Source: Haloterrigena gelatinilytica (GTDB lineage Archaea > Halobacteriota > Halobacteria > Halobacteriales > Natrialbaceae). From it: a stretch of 64,000 nucleotides of DNA. The notes under the pieces were generated by a model that saw only the letters and a list, made by a program, of their open reading frames with translations, was not told the DNA's origin and ran no database searches. Location of the stretch: positions 2,294,001 to 2,358,000 of the forward strand of contig NZ_JABUQZ010000001.1 in assembly GCF_013342145.1 (NCBI RefSeq). The letters run 5' to 3'. Shown here in pieces: positions 15,746 to 24,180 of this stretch (the stretch's first letter is position 1; the number at the start of each line of letters is the position of its first letter). The position numbers and the translations under genes are program-made.

Positions 15746-17962
15746 TTAGTTCGAGCCGTTCGACTCGAGCCGAATCGCCGCGCGACGTTCCACTTCGGCC
15801 TCGTCAGTTTCGTCGTCGAGTCCGGTCTTGACGAGGAGTTCACCGCTGCCGGACTCGAGTCCGGAGAGCGTGACGGTGAACGAGCCGTCGCCGACATCCG
15901 TCGTGTTGCGGACAGTCTCGCTCCCGTCCTCGGGTTCGAACGAGACCTCGACGGTCTCCTGATTCGTCGATCCCTCGATGGTCAACTCGCCGTCCGTGAC
16001 CGTGACGTTCTCGTCTTCCCCGAGTTCGTCGAACCGTTTGTCGCCGACCGTAACGTCCTCGAGGGTCGGTTCGGGCTCGAGTTCGACCGTCACCGACTCG
16101 TCGATTGCCGACTCGAACTCGCCGTCGTCCGACCCCGCTTTGACGTGGAGTTCGCCGCTGCCGGGTTCGAGATCGGACAGCGTGACGGTGAACGAGCCGT
16201 CTTCGACGTCGATCGGGTCGGGAGTGTGGTCGTCCCCAGTCTCGGACTCGAACGAGACCTTAACGGCCTCCTGATTCGTCGTCCCCTCAATCGTCAACTC
16301 GCCGCCCGACAACGTCACCGTCGCGTTTTCAGCCGCTTGGAGCTCGTCGAACGACTCGTCGCCGACCGAATCGGTCTCGAGAGTCGGTTCGGGCTCGAGT
16401 TCGACCGTCACCGACTCGTTGATTTCCGATTCGAACTCGCCGTCGTCCGAGCCCGCTTCGACGCGGAGGTCACCGCTGCCGGGCTCGAGTCCGGACAGCG
16501 TGCCGGCGAACGAGCCGTTCTCGACGGCAATCGAGCCGTTGGTTTGGTTACCGCCGTCCACGGGCTCGAACGAGACCTCGACGGTCTCTTGATTCGTCGA
16601 CCCTTCGATAGCCAGTTCGTCGCCCGACAGCGTCACCGCTGCATTTTCAGCCGCTTCGAGGTCGTCGAACGACTCGTCGCCGATCGACTCGAGCTCGAGA
16701 GTCGGAGCGTCCGTCTCGCTCTCGACGTTGAGCCGTACCGACTTGCTGGTTTTCGACTCGAACTCGCCGTCGTCCGTTCCGACTTTGACGAGCAGTTCGC
16801 CGCTGCCGGGCTCGACCTCGGTCAGCGTTGCGTCGAACGAGCCGTCGTCTCCGATGTCGGGCTCGCTGGTCGCATTCCCGCTGCCGTCGTCGGGAATAAA
16901 TATAATCTGTACCGCGTCCCGATTCGTCTCGCCGGCGACGCGCAATTCGCCCTCGGAGAGCGTGACGTTCTGTTGCTCGTCGAAGTTCGCTATCTCGTCT
17001 CCCGCCACGGTAACGCTCTCGAGAGTGGCCTCCGATTCGTCGTCACCGAAGACGAGCGTGTCCGCGACCGGTCCGACTCCCAACAGACCTGACGCCACGA
17101 CCGAAACGAGCGCGATCAGAATTACGAGAACGACCGCGCCCCCGGCGAGCTTCTGGGGACGGCTCAGGTTCGGTAGCGCGTCGAACCGACCGCCGGTACT
17201 GGACGGCGGCGGAGGCGTCTCGAAGATCGATATCTGCCGTTTGAGCCGGTTTCGGATCTGTTCGTCGCTCTTGCTGGTCTTCGTCCGGAGGTCGTCGACC
17301 TCCTGTTTGATCGTCGCGACCTTCTCGTTGATCAACTGGCCCTCCATGCTCCGGCGCTGCTCGTCCATCAGGCGGCCCGTCTCACCCAGCGGCTCGAGGC
17401 CTCGATGGGTTCCGACTTCGACCGCCAGATCGCAGCTCTCGATGGCGTCGATCGATGTGTTGTCCGCGATCGCGACCCGGTTTGCCGGTCCCTGAAGGTA
17501 CTTCGAGCAGAGGGCCAGTGCACCGCTCGCGGACGACACGCCGAACCGCAGCCGTTTCCCCGACTGCAGCAGGTTCGAGACGACGGAGTGGTCGAACTCC
17601 GAGCCGGGAACGGAGTCGTTCCGACCGCCGAGCGACTCGTACACCCGGACGTCGTCGGACGACGTCTCGATCGACATTCCGTACTCGGTCTCGACCCGCT
17701 GGCGGAGCTCCGACCGGAAGTTCTCGAACAGGTTGCGCGTGTTTCGCGTGGTGTACACGGCGTAGAACTGTTCGGCGCGACCGACGTTCGATTCTCGAGC
17801 GCGGAAGAAGACGACCAGTTCCGTCCGGGAGCCGGCGTCGAGGTACAGCTTGACGCCGCCGAAGAAGAACTCCTCGATCCGGTCGTTCGAACGCCCTCTC
17901 CCGCCGTCTCCGTAGGGGTTTCCGTGTGAATCGTATATCGTTAGTTCTGACATGTGTTTCAC
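15746..17962 (-). CDS. Single-pass membrane protein with four extracellular tandem repeats (third gene of tubulin-like operon)
   Basis: A 738-residue protein with a GTG start overlapping the upstream stop (GTGA). Residues 1-190 form a globular cytoplasmic domain of unknown family (FFFGGVKLYLDAG, LVVFFRARESNVG). Residues about 197-247 are a coiled coil (EQRRSMEGQLINEKVATIK), followed by a proline-rich stretch (TPPPPSS). Residues 274-295 are a membrane helix (GGAVVLVILIALVSVVASGLL). Residues 313-735 are four repeats of about 105 residues, each with VGDESFDEL, NVTVTLSGGELTIEGSTNQ, GSFTVTLSGLEPGSGELLVKAG and SDDGEFES. They look like beta-sandwich modules, displayed outside and very acidic. There is no catalytic motif. 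The coupling to a membrane GTPase and a tubulin homologue suggests a surface receptor or anchor. Confidence 0.85.
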   Translation of the reverse strand: MKHMSELTIYDSHGNPYGDGGRGRSNDRIEEFFFGGVKLYLDAGSRTELVVFFRARESNVGRAEQFYAVYTTRNTRNLFENFRSELRQRVETEYGMSIETSSDDVRVYESLGGRNDSVPGSEFDHSVVSNLLQSGKRLRFGVSSASGALALCSKYLQGPANRVAIADNTSIDAIESCDLAVEVGTHRGLEPLGETGRLMDEQRRSMEGQLINEKVATIKQEVDDLRTKTSKSDEQIRNRLKRQISIFETPPPPSSTGGRFDALPNLSRPQKLAGGAVVLVILIALVSVVASGLLGVGPVADTLVFGDDESEATLESVTVAGDEIANFDEQQNVTLSEGELRVAGETNRDAVQIIFIPDDGSGNATSEPDIGDDGSFDATLTEVEPGSGELLVKVGTDDGEFESKTSKSVRLNVESETDAPTLELESIGDESFDDLEAAENAAVTLSGDELAIEGSTNQETVEVSFEPVDGGNQTNGSIAVENGSFAGTLSGLEPGSGDLRVEAGSDDGEFESEINESVTVELEPEPTLETDSVGDESFDELQAAENATVTLSGGELTIEGTTNQEAVKVSFESETGDDHTPDPIDVEDGSFTVTLSDLEPGSGELHVKAGSDDGEFESAIDESVTVELEPEPTLEDVTVGDKRFDELGEDENVTVTDGELTIEGSTNQETVEVSFEPEDGSETVRNTTDVGDGSFTVTLSGLESGSGELLVKTGLDDETDEAEVERRAAIRLESNGSN
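15758..17026. repeat. Four tandem coding repeats of about 318 bp
   Basis: These are the DNA of the four extracellular modules in the gene above. Units two, three and four are nearly identical over long stretches: recurrent GACGGCGAGTTCGAGTC on the coding strand, and GAACGAGACCTCGACGGT and TCGAACGACTCGTCGCCGA as written on the plus strand. Unit one is more diverged. High similarity at DNA level means recent duplication or gene conversion and allows copy number to change in frame. Confidence 0.8.
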
Positions 17963-19416
17963 CGTCCGAGTTCGTTGAGCAGGCGGTCGAATCCGATCGT
18001 CATGACCGAGCCGGTCTCGTCGCGCATCGGAACGCGATCGCCGTTCTCGTTCTCCGTCGTCTGATAGTAGACGGGGTGAATCTCGGCGCCGGCGGTCTGC
18101 CGAATGAGGCTGTCGATCTGTTCGCTCTGGCGGAGCCGCTGATTGACGAAGTCCTTGAACTCGTCGAACGCGAGGTGGGGTTCGATCCCCTGTTCCTTCT
18201 GGAAGTCCTCGATGAAGACGTCGGCCTTCGTCGCCACGACGAAGATGCCCTTATCGTCGGCCGCCTGGAGAATGCTGAAGTACTCCGAGATGTCGAGCGA
18301 CTCGCCGTTGGCGTACCGTTCGAGGTCGACCAGCAGGATCAGCGTGTCCGCGTCTTCGACGCCGTCCGAGAGCCGTAACAGCGTGTTGTCGGCGTCGTCT
18401 TCAGTGACGGCGCCGGACAGCGCGTCGGGGAGTCGGCTCAGGTACTCGCCCGCGTAGTCGATGCTCGAGACCTTCACGTTCTTCGGGAACGTCGAACCGT
18501 GAACGTACTGGAACGCGAGGTCCTTGATCTCGCCGCGACCCGTCGCCTCGATGAGCCAGCCCTCGGATCGCTGGTCGAGGTTTTCGACCATCTTCATGAG
18601 TTCCTGGCTCGGCTGCAGCGGCGTCTGCTTGGTCGCTTCGTCGTTCCGGCCGCGGTTCAGGGCCTCGAGGTACGCGCCGATGAGGAAGAGGCTCTTCCCG
18701 GAGCCGCGCGGACCGAGAACGAAGAAGTCCTCCTCGGAGTCGTACTGGATGAACCGTCTGACCGTGAGGATGAAGATCCCGCTCAGCACCGCGTTCCGGG
18801 CGAGCCCGTCGGTCTCGACCGAGACGCCCGACGTCTCGGAAGAGACGATCGAGACGCCGTCGGCCGTGATTTCGAAGATCGTCGGATACACGAGGTGCGT
18901 TTCGATCAACGCGCTGACGATGAGCAGGGCGACGATCAGATAGATCCCCTTCGCGGCGCTGCGGAACTCGAGGGCCTGCGCGGTCTGGGTCCGAAGCAGC
19001 TTCCGACCGCCGCCGAGAACGAGTCCGAGCAGGGTGCCGACCGCGAGCCAGCCGAGGTTCGTCATCGATGTGAATTCGATGTTCGGAATGAACAGTCCGA
19101 TCGTCCAGAGGCCGAGCAACGAAATGACCAGGCCGATCCAGAGGAGATACCCCTGCCAGCGCTTCTTCGGATCGATCGTCAACAGGATCAGTAACCCGAT
19201 GAAGATCCCCAGGAGGAAGACGCTCACCCCCTCGAGATCGATCGCGTCGACGAGGAGGTGGAGATCGATCAGCGACCGCGTGAGCTTCCCGTCCTCGTAG
19301 GCCGACCCCAGCATCGTCGCCAGCGGGAGCGTCAGCCCGAGCATGACGACGAAGTAGCCGACCAGCGAGACCTTCTCCCGGTGTCGGTTGAGCGCGGTGA
19401 CCGCGGTGGTGATCAT
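17959..19416 (-). CDS. Polytopic membrane protein with P-loop GTPase-like domain (second gene of tubulin-like operon)
   Basis: A 485-residue protein. Six membrane helices are predicted at about 17-37, 63-81, 90-110, 118-135, 157-172 and 208-221. A cytoplasmic P-loop domain follows: Walker A GPRGSGKS (235-242), a switch-like segment SSIDYAGEY (317-325, DxxGE as in TRAFAC GTPases), LILLVDLER (359-367, hydrophobic strand and Asp) and VVATKAD (393-399, G4-like TKAD). GTP specificity is inferred from TKAD. It resembles in outline the GTPases of predicted prokaryotic conflict systems (the double-GTPase type), but that comparison is from memory. Its start overlaps the tubulin-like stop by 4 bases and its stop overlaps the next start, so the three proteins are made together. 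Confidence 0.85.
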   Translation of the reverse strand: MITTAVTALNRHREKVSLVGYFVVMLGLTLPLATMLGSAYEDGKLTRSLIDLHLLVDAIDLEGVSVFLLGIFIGLLILLTIDPKKRWQGYLLWIGLVISLLGLWTIGLFIPNIEFTSMTNLGWLAVGTLLGLVLGGGRKLLRTQTAQALEFRSAAKGIYLIVALLIVSALIETHLVYPTIFEITADGVSIVSSETSGVSVETDGLARNAVLSGIFILTVRRFIQYDSEEDFFVLGPRGSGKSLFLIGAYLEALNRGRNDEATKQTPLQPSQELMKMVENLDQRSEGWLIEATGRGEIKDLAFQYVHGSTFPKNVKVSSIDYAGEYLSRLPDALSGAVTEDDADNTLLRLSDGVEDADTLILLVDLERYANGESLDISEYFSILQAADDKGIFVVATKADVFIEDFQKEQGIEPHLAFDEFKDFVNQRLRQSEQIDSLIRQTAGAEIHPVYYQTTENENGDRVPMRDETGSVMTIGFDRLLNELGR

Positions 19417-22400
19417 TGCACCCCACCGCTGAACTCGTAGGTCTGATCGTCCGCCGTCGCCCGTTCGTCGGTATCGGTATCGGCGCCGTCGTCGCCGTCC
19501 TCCTCACCAGTCACGGACACGACGTCGACGTACTCGTCTAACAGCCCCTGGACGATGTCGGGTTCGTCCTGGAGGTAGAAGCCGACGTCGTCGTCGCTCT
19601 CCATGTTGAGCATCTCGTTCCGTCGGACGTAGTAGCCCTCCTCGAGCCCGTGGTTGTGGTGGATGAGGATGTCGTCGCCCAGTTCGGACCAGCGCTTCTC
19701 GTAGCCGGAGCGGTAGCCGTCGGCCTGAACCATCTTCCGCAGGTTGTCGAGGAAGATGCCGTCGATGAACGCGCTCACGCCGATGTCCCAGCTGTCGCCG
19801 ATGTCGTGCTGCCAGGTCGTGTACGGGTTCTCGACGCGGTTGCCGCTCGCGCCGAGATCGAACGCGCTGTTGAACTGGTTCTCGAAGTCGAGGGCGTCCG
19901 GATCGATCTGCTGGACCGCCTGGCTCAACACGCCGACGCGGACCTTGATATCGTTGTACCGCTGTCGGCCCTTGCTGAAGCTCCGCTTCTTGATCCCGGA
20001 GTACTGTTCGTTGAAGACGTTCTCGACGAGATCCTCGAGGGAGCTGTGGACCCGCTGGTTCTCCTCGCGGCTGTTGAACAGGTCGCTGTCGCCGATCCCC
20101 TCGTCGCCGGTCGCCCGGAAGACGTCGTTCGGCTTGATGTTCTTGACGTACACCGACTCGTCGCGCTCGGTCGCGACCGAGCGGGTCGACGTTTCCGCGT
20201 CGTACTCGTTGCGCTTCCGGTTGAACTCGGCGAGACGGTTCGCGTACGCCTCGCGGCGTTGGTTGAGTTCCTCGAAGAGGTCGACCGTCGCCTCGTAGGT
20301 CTCGTACCCCTGCTCGAGTTCCTCGAGTTCGTCCTCGAGGTCCGCCTTGCGCTCCCTGACGTCGTCGGTGCCGCCGATTTCGGCTTTGAACGCCTCGCGA
20401 GCGATCTCTCGGAGGCGACCGAAGTCGGCGCCGTGATCGAGTTCCGATTCGATCTCGCGGCGGCGGTCCGCGCCGAACGACTCGAGTCGGTGGGCGAGTT
20501 CGTCGACGATCTCGTCCTCGAGTTCGCGCGTTCGCGCCTGCAGTTCGTCGAGGAGCGCGCCGTCGTCGTACTCGACCTCCGCGCTGAACGAGGAACCCGG
20601 CGGACCGACGCTGAACACGCCTCGCTCGTCGAGCTTGTTCTTCTGGACGCGGAAGTTGCGGTGGGCCTCCTCCTTCGCCTGCTCGGTCTTTCCGGACCAC
20701 GGCGTGAGCTTTTCGATGGTCCCCGCCTCGGTGTTCATCGTCAGGGCCGCCTTCCGCGTCTCCTTGAGGGCCGCTATCGACGTTTCGATGTCGCTGCGCT
20801 GTTCGTGAAAGTCGATCCCGACGCGGTCGAGTTCGGTCTCGATACCGTCGAGTCGCTGGGTGATCTCCTGGGTCGAGACCTGATCGACGTCGGTGTCGTT
20901 TCGAGCGTTGACGGTCTCCGAGACGAACTGCTCGAGTTCGCGCGTCAGCGCCGAGAGCTCGCTGCGGACGGCCTCGACGTCGACCGCCTGGTACTGCTCG
21001 AGCGTCTGGGTCACGTCGCGTTCCCAGTCGCGAACCTTTCGGTCGATCTCCTCGGCCTGCTCCTCCTCGAGTCGCTCGAGTTCCTCGACGGTCTCCTCGA
21101 GTTCGTCCTCGAGTCGGGCTCGCTGGTCGGAGATATCGGAGAGCTGCGTCTCGAGGCGGTTGAGTTTCACGCCGGGGTTGCCGCTGCCGTCGTCGTTGTT
21201 GATGAGGTACTCGACGGCGTCCCTGACGCGGCTGTCGTCGATCGACTGCTTCTGGACGAGCAGTCGGTGTCGCTGGACGATCGCCTTCAGGTCCGCTTCG
21301 AGCGCTTCAGCGAGGTTCTCGTCGATGTTGTCGACGAACCGCCCGGCCTGCTGGCCGGCGGTGTCGACGGCGCGGAGCGACCCCGAGATGATGTCGATCC
21401 GCTCGGAGATGTCCTCGCTCTCCTTTTCGGCGTCCGAGATGATCTCCGAGAAGATCGAGACCGACTCGTACTCGAGTTCGTTGAACAGTTCGAAGTCGAG
21501 CAGCGAACGGAGTTCGTCGAACCGCTCGTTCAGGTCCGCGCGGTCGAGGTCCCGGAGGCCCTCGCCGCTGGGGCCGTCGTAGTGGTTGTCGAGGAACCGT
21601 TCGATCTGCGTGTAGATGTCGCGTTCGGCCTGCACGGCTTCCTCCTTGGCCGAGAGGATCTCGCGAAGGGCGGTCCGTCCCTCGTTGATCGCTTCGACGT
21701 TGTACCGGAGGATCTGGGGGATCCCGATCGTGAACGGCGCGTACGTCGGCGAGTCCGCGAACGGGTCCTCGGTGCCGACGGTATTGTAGTAGGCGGCGAT
21801 CAGGTAGACGATCGCTTCGTCGAACTCCTGTAACAGCTGGCCGTTCTGGATCTTGTTCCCGCCCTTGCCGTCGAAGCCCGTCGGATCGATCGGCAGGAGG
21901 ACGCGATCCTTGAACGCGGGTTCGTCGATCAGGTTGAGGTACTCGAGTTCCGAGAGGGCGGCGAAGGCGTTGGCGTTCTCTCGGATCCCCTCGGTGTGGT
22001 TCGGGAGGATGCCGAACAGCGTGATCTCCGCGGTTCGCTGTTTCTTCTGGAGGTGGCGCGCCAGATCGATGACGATCCCGGAACCGGTGCCGCCGCCGAG
22101 TCCGGCGAGAACGGCGACCTTCCCCTTGTCCGGGAGGTCGATGTAGGTCGACAGCTCGTCGTCCTCGGCGTAGGCCTTGTAGTACATGGCCTTCCCGAGC
22201 CCTCGCTTCCGGACGACGCCGGTCGCGAAGTCGAGGTTCTCGTTGATGTGCTGTTCCTCGACCCACCAGTCGTTTTCGTCCATCCCGTTCCCGGCCGCGA
22301 TCCGCGGAACCGCGGTCTCACCGATCAGATCATTCTGGTCGTTGAGCTGGATGTTCCGGGTGATCATCTTGTACTCGATCGAGACGTCGCCGGGACGACC

Positions 22401-22637
22401 GGTTCCGGTCTCCCGGAGCTCCGATTTCAGCGTCGCGACCCGTTCGCGGATCTCGGCGATTCGCTCCCGATCCGAGTTCTCCTCTTCTTCGGCCGTATCG
22501 AGGATCGTTACGCGCACGGACTGCGGATTCGGTCGCGGCTGCAGAATCTCGCGAAGGACCCACTCCGATTCGAGTAGTTCCAACGCGATCTGCTTTCCTG
22601 CACCCCCGACTGAGAATATTCGCTCTGGTAAATTCAT
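19413..22637 (-). CDS. Giant tubulin/FtsZ-superfamily protein with coiled coils (Tubulin_2-like)
   Basis: A 1074-residue protein. The N-terminal 330 residues carry tubulin-superfamily landmarks: SVGGAGKQIALELLES (first nucleotide loop), VAVLAGLGGGTGSGIVIDLARHL with the GGGTGSG signature at 181-187, and ITLFGILPNHTEGIRENANAFAALSEL, matching the segment after the T5 loop. I could not recognise the T7 catalytic aspartates. Long coiled coils follow (for example QRARLEDELEETVEELERL), then a conserved C-terminal globular region (YTTWQHDIGDSWDIGVSAFIDG) and an acidic disordered tail. The length is about three times that of FtsZ or CetZ. The Met 12 codons upstream overlaps the TATA box at 22676-22683, so this start is preferred. 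It probably polymerises or assembles with GTP and works with the two membrane proteins coded downstream. Confidence 0.88.
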   Translation of the reverse strand: MNLPERIFSVGGAGKQIALELLESEWVLREILQPRPNPQSVRVTILDTAEEEENSDRERIAEIRERVATLKSELRETGTGRPGDVSIEYKMITRNIQLNDQNDLIGETAVPRIAAGNGMDENDWWVEEQHINENLDFATGVVRKRGLGKAMYYKAYAEDDELSTYIDLPDKGKVAVLAGLGGGTGSGIVIDLARHLQKKQRTAEITLFGILPNHTEGIRENANAFAALSELEYLNLIDEPAFKDRVLLPIDPTGFDGKGGNKIQNGQLLQEFDEAIVYLIAAYYNTVGTEDPFADSPTYAPFTIGIPQILRYNVEAINEGRTALREILSAKEEAVQAERDIYTQIERFLDNHYDGPSGEGLRDLDRADLNERFDELRSLLDFELFNELEYESVSIFSEIISDAEKESEDISERIDIISGSLRAVDTAGQQAGRFVDNIDENLAEALEADLKAIVQRHRLLVQKQSIDDSRVRDAVEYLINNDDGSGNPGVKLNRLETQLSDISDQRARLEDELEETVEELERLEEEQAEEIDRKVRDWERDVTQTLEQYQAVDVEAVRSELSALTRELEQFVSETVNARNDTDVDQVSTQEITQRLDGIETELDRVGIDFHEQRSDIETSIAALKETRKAALTMNTEAGTIEKLTPWSGKTEQAKEEAHRNFRVQKNKLDERGVFSVGPPGSSFSAEVEYDDGALLDELQARTRELEDEIVDELAHRLESFGADRRREIESELDHGADFGRLREIAREAFKAEIGGTDDVRERKADLEDELEELEQGYETYEATVDLFEELNQRREAYANRLAEFNRKRNEYDAETSTRSVATERDESVYVKNIKPNDVFRATGDEGIGDSDLFNSREENQRVHSSLEDLVENVFNEQYSGIKKRSFSKGRQRYNDIKVRVGVLSQAVQQIDPDALDFENQFNSAFDLGASGNRVENPYTTWQHDIGDSWDIGVSAFIDGIFLDNLRKMVQADGYRSGYEKRWSELGDDILIHHNHGLEEGYYVRRNEMLNMESDDDVGFYLQDEPDIVQGLLDEYVDVVSVTGEEDGDDGADTDTDERATADDQTYEFSGGVQ

Positions 22638-22675
22638 ATGACAGTCGTTATCGTCTGCAAATTCAGTCCACATGA

Positions 22676-22683
22676 CTTATATT
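22676..22683 (-). promoter_or_regulatory. TATA box of the tubulin-like operon
   Basis: On the minus strand AATATAAG lies about 40 bases before the chosen ATG of the tubulin-like gene. An archaeal start site about 25 bases downstream would give a short leader of roughly 15 bases. It overlaps the alternative upstream ATG and so argues against that start. The 295 bases between this operon and the propeller gene hold nothing else I recognise. Confidence 0.55.
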
Positions 22684-22932
22684 CTATGGCAGATTGCCTC
22701 CGAGAGGCCCTAATTCCGCTAAATCCGAGCTTTATCAAAATCAAGCAACATGACTAACAATAGTCGTGAATTAACTTTCCAATGAGAGAACGATACTGTG
22801 GCTATCATGCAACACTCTGGGAGACGAGGACAGTCATTCGAGCGAGTTACCGACGGGGCGGTGTGAGCGCGTGAGGAGGGCCGCTAGCGGAACTGGAGCC
22901 GGGAGCGGCGGAGCGGAGGCGAACGGATCGGA

Positions 22933-23877
22933 TTATCGCTCGAGGACGGTGCCAGCGGAGCCGACGGCAATGGCGACGGGACCGTCGGCGACGGCGGTCA
23001 GGTTCTCGCCGACGGGCGTCTGGTTCAGCGTCCACTCGCCGCCGTCGAGTTCGAAGATGACACCGCCGGAGCCGACGGTGTACCCCTCGTCGCCGTCGGT
23101 CTCGACGTCGAAGAGGTCGGCGTCGCCGAGGCTCTCGGGAACCCATTGCGAACCGTCGTACTCGAAGATCGAGGCGTTACCGCCGCTGACGGTGACGTCG
23201 TCGGCGGCGTCGCTGTCGAGGCCGTAGAACGTGGAGTCGGCGTCCTCGATGCCGATCGCGTTCCACGTGACGCCGTCGTCGGTGGCGTAGACGCGGCCGT
23301 TGGTATCGATGGCGTGGCCCGCGCGGTCGCCGAAGAATTCGATCGCCTTGAGACCGGCGCCGCTGCCGGGGACGACGTACTCCCAGGTGCCCTCCTCGCC
23401 GTTCTGGAAGCTGTAATGGATCGAACCGGAGTCGTCGGCGACGTAGACGTCCGCGTCGCCCACTGGTCCAGTGACGGCGACGTCGTTGAAGTTGGCCGTG
23501 TAATCGTTCGGCGCGGACCGATCGACGAGGTCGCCTGTACCGACGTCGTACTCGCCGATCGCGCCGCTGGCGCCGACGATCCAGAGTCGCTCGCCGTCAT
23601 CCGTCACGTCGACCCCGTAGAGGTCGTTCCCGTTGCCGGTCGGACCGCCCTGCAGGACGACCTCCCAGCCGGCGTCGGTCCGCTCGAGGACGGTGCCGCC
23701 CTCGGCGGCCGCGTGGGCGTTCGTCGCCGTGGACGCGACGTCGTGGAGGGTACTATCGATGGGAGTCTCGACGGCCGTCCAGCCGTCTTCGGATGCGGAC
23801 GCGGTTGCGGGGAGGGTGGCTGCGACAAGCGATGCGCCTGCGAGCTGCAGCGTCGAGCGTCGCGTGAGTCGCGTCAT
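22933..23877 (-). CDS. Tat-exported beta-propeller protein (YCF48/WD-like repeats)
   Basis: A 314-residue protein. The N-terminus TRLTRRSTLQLAGASLVAAT is a twin-arginine signal ending near ATASAS, so the protein is exported folded. The rest is six or seven propeller blades with repeated phrases such as WTAVETPIDSTLHDVAST, LWIVGASGAIGEYD, VYVADDSGSIHYS, VYATDDGVTWNAIG and GYTVGSGGVIFELDGGEW. The blades resemble those of photosystem-assembly-type (YCF48) or BNR propellers. Likely a surface binding protein; the ligand is unknown. The frame is open 16 codons further, but the Tat signal sets the start. It lies downstream of the methyltransferase on the same strand with a 303-base gap. Confidence 0.85.
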   Translation of the reverse strand: MTRLTRRSTLQLAGASLVAATLPATASASEDGWTAVETPIDSTLHDVASTATNAHAAAEGGTVLERTDAGWEVVLQGGPTGNGNDLYGVDVTDDGERLWIVGASGAIGEYDVGTGDLVDRSAPNDYTANFNDVAVTGPVGDADVYVADDSGSIHYSFQNGEEGTWEYVVPGSGAGLKAIEFFGDRAGHAIDTNGRVYATDDGVTWNAIGIEDADSTFYGLDSDAADDVTVSGGNASIFEYDGSQWVPESLGDADLFDVETDGDEGYTVGSGGVIFELDGGEWTLNQTPVGENLTAVADGPVAIAVGSAGTVLER

Positions 23878-24180
23878 AGCGCGTTCGGGGCTGGTAACGA
23901 GGATGCCATAAAACCCGTCGCTCATTCACGGCGTTAGGAGTCGTGTTACAGTTTCGTTCTCTTTATTGACTGGAAAATGAGTGACAGAGAGGTGGAAATT
24001 TGACGCATACGGAGACGAAAGACGATTAGAACCGATTTCTCGAGATGGCGTCTCCAACCGCTCTCGAGCGGCGATAACTACTAGTTGTCTCGCCGGAACG
24101 TCGCCGGAGACAGTTTATCCGCCGGTCATAAACGAACGACAGACGGCCAAACCGGCCGCTCTTGGCCGATCGTGTTCGGG
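23878..24180. other. Intergenic between methyltransferase and propeller genes
   Basis: These 303 bases hold no gene I can support. The part near 24140-24165 contains CGGCC-AAAC-CGGCCG, a short GC-rich inverted repeat just past the methyltransferase stop codon that could be a transcription end signal. The rest is the upstream region of the propeller gene and includes an A/T-rich stretch near 23950-24000. Confidence 0.4.

Noticed and set aside
19650-21833. Long open frame (727 codons) on the plus strand antisense to the tubulin-like gene
   Set aside because: It mirrors the codon bias of the real gene (Val/Leu/Asp-rich shadow), with no recognisable domain; the minus strand has clear tubulin and coiled-coil motifs.
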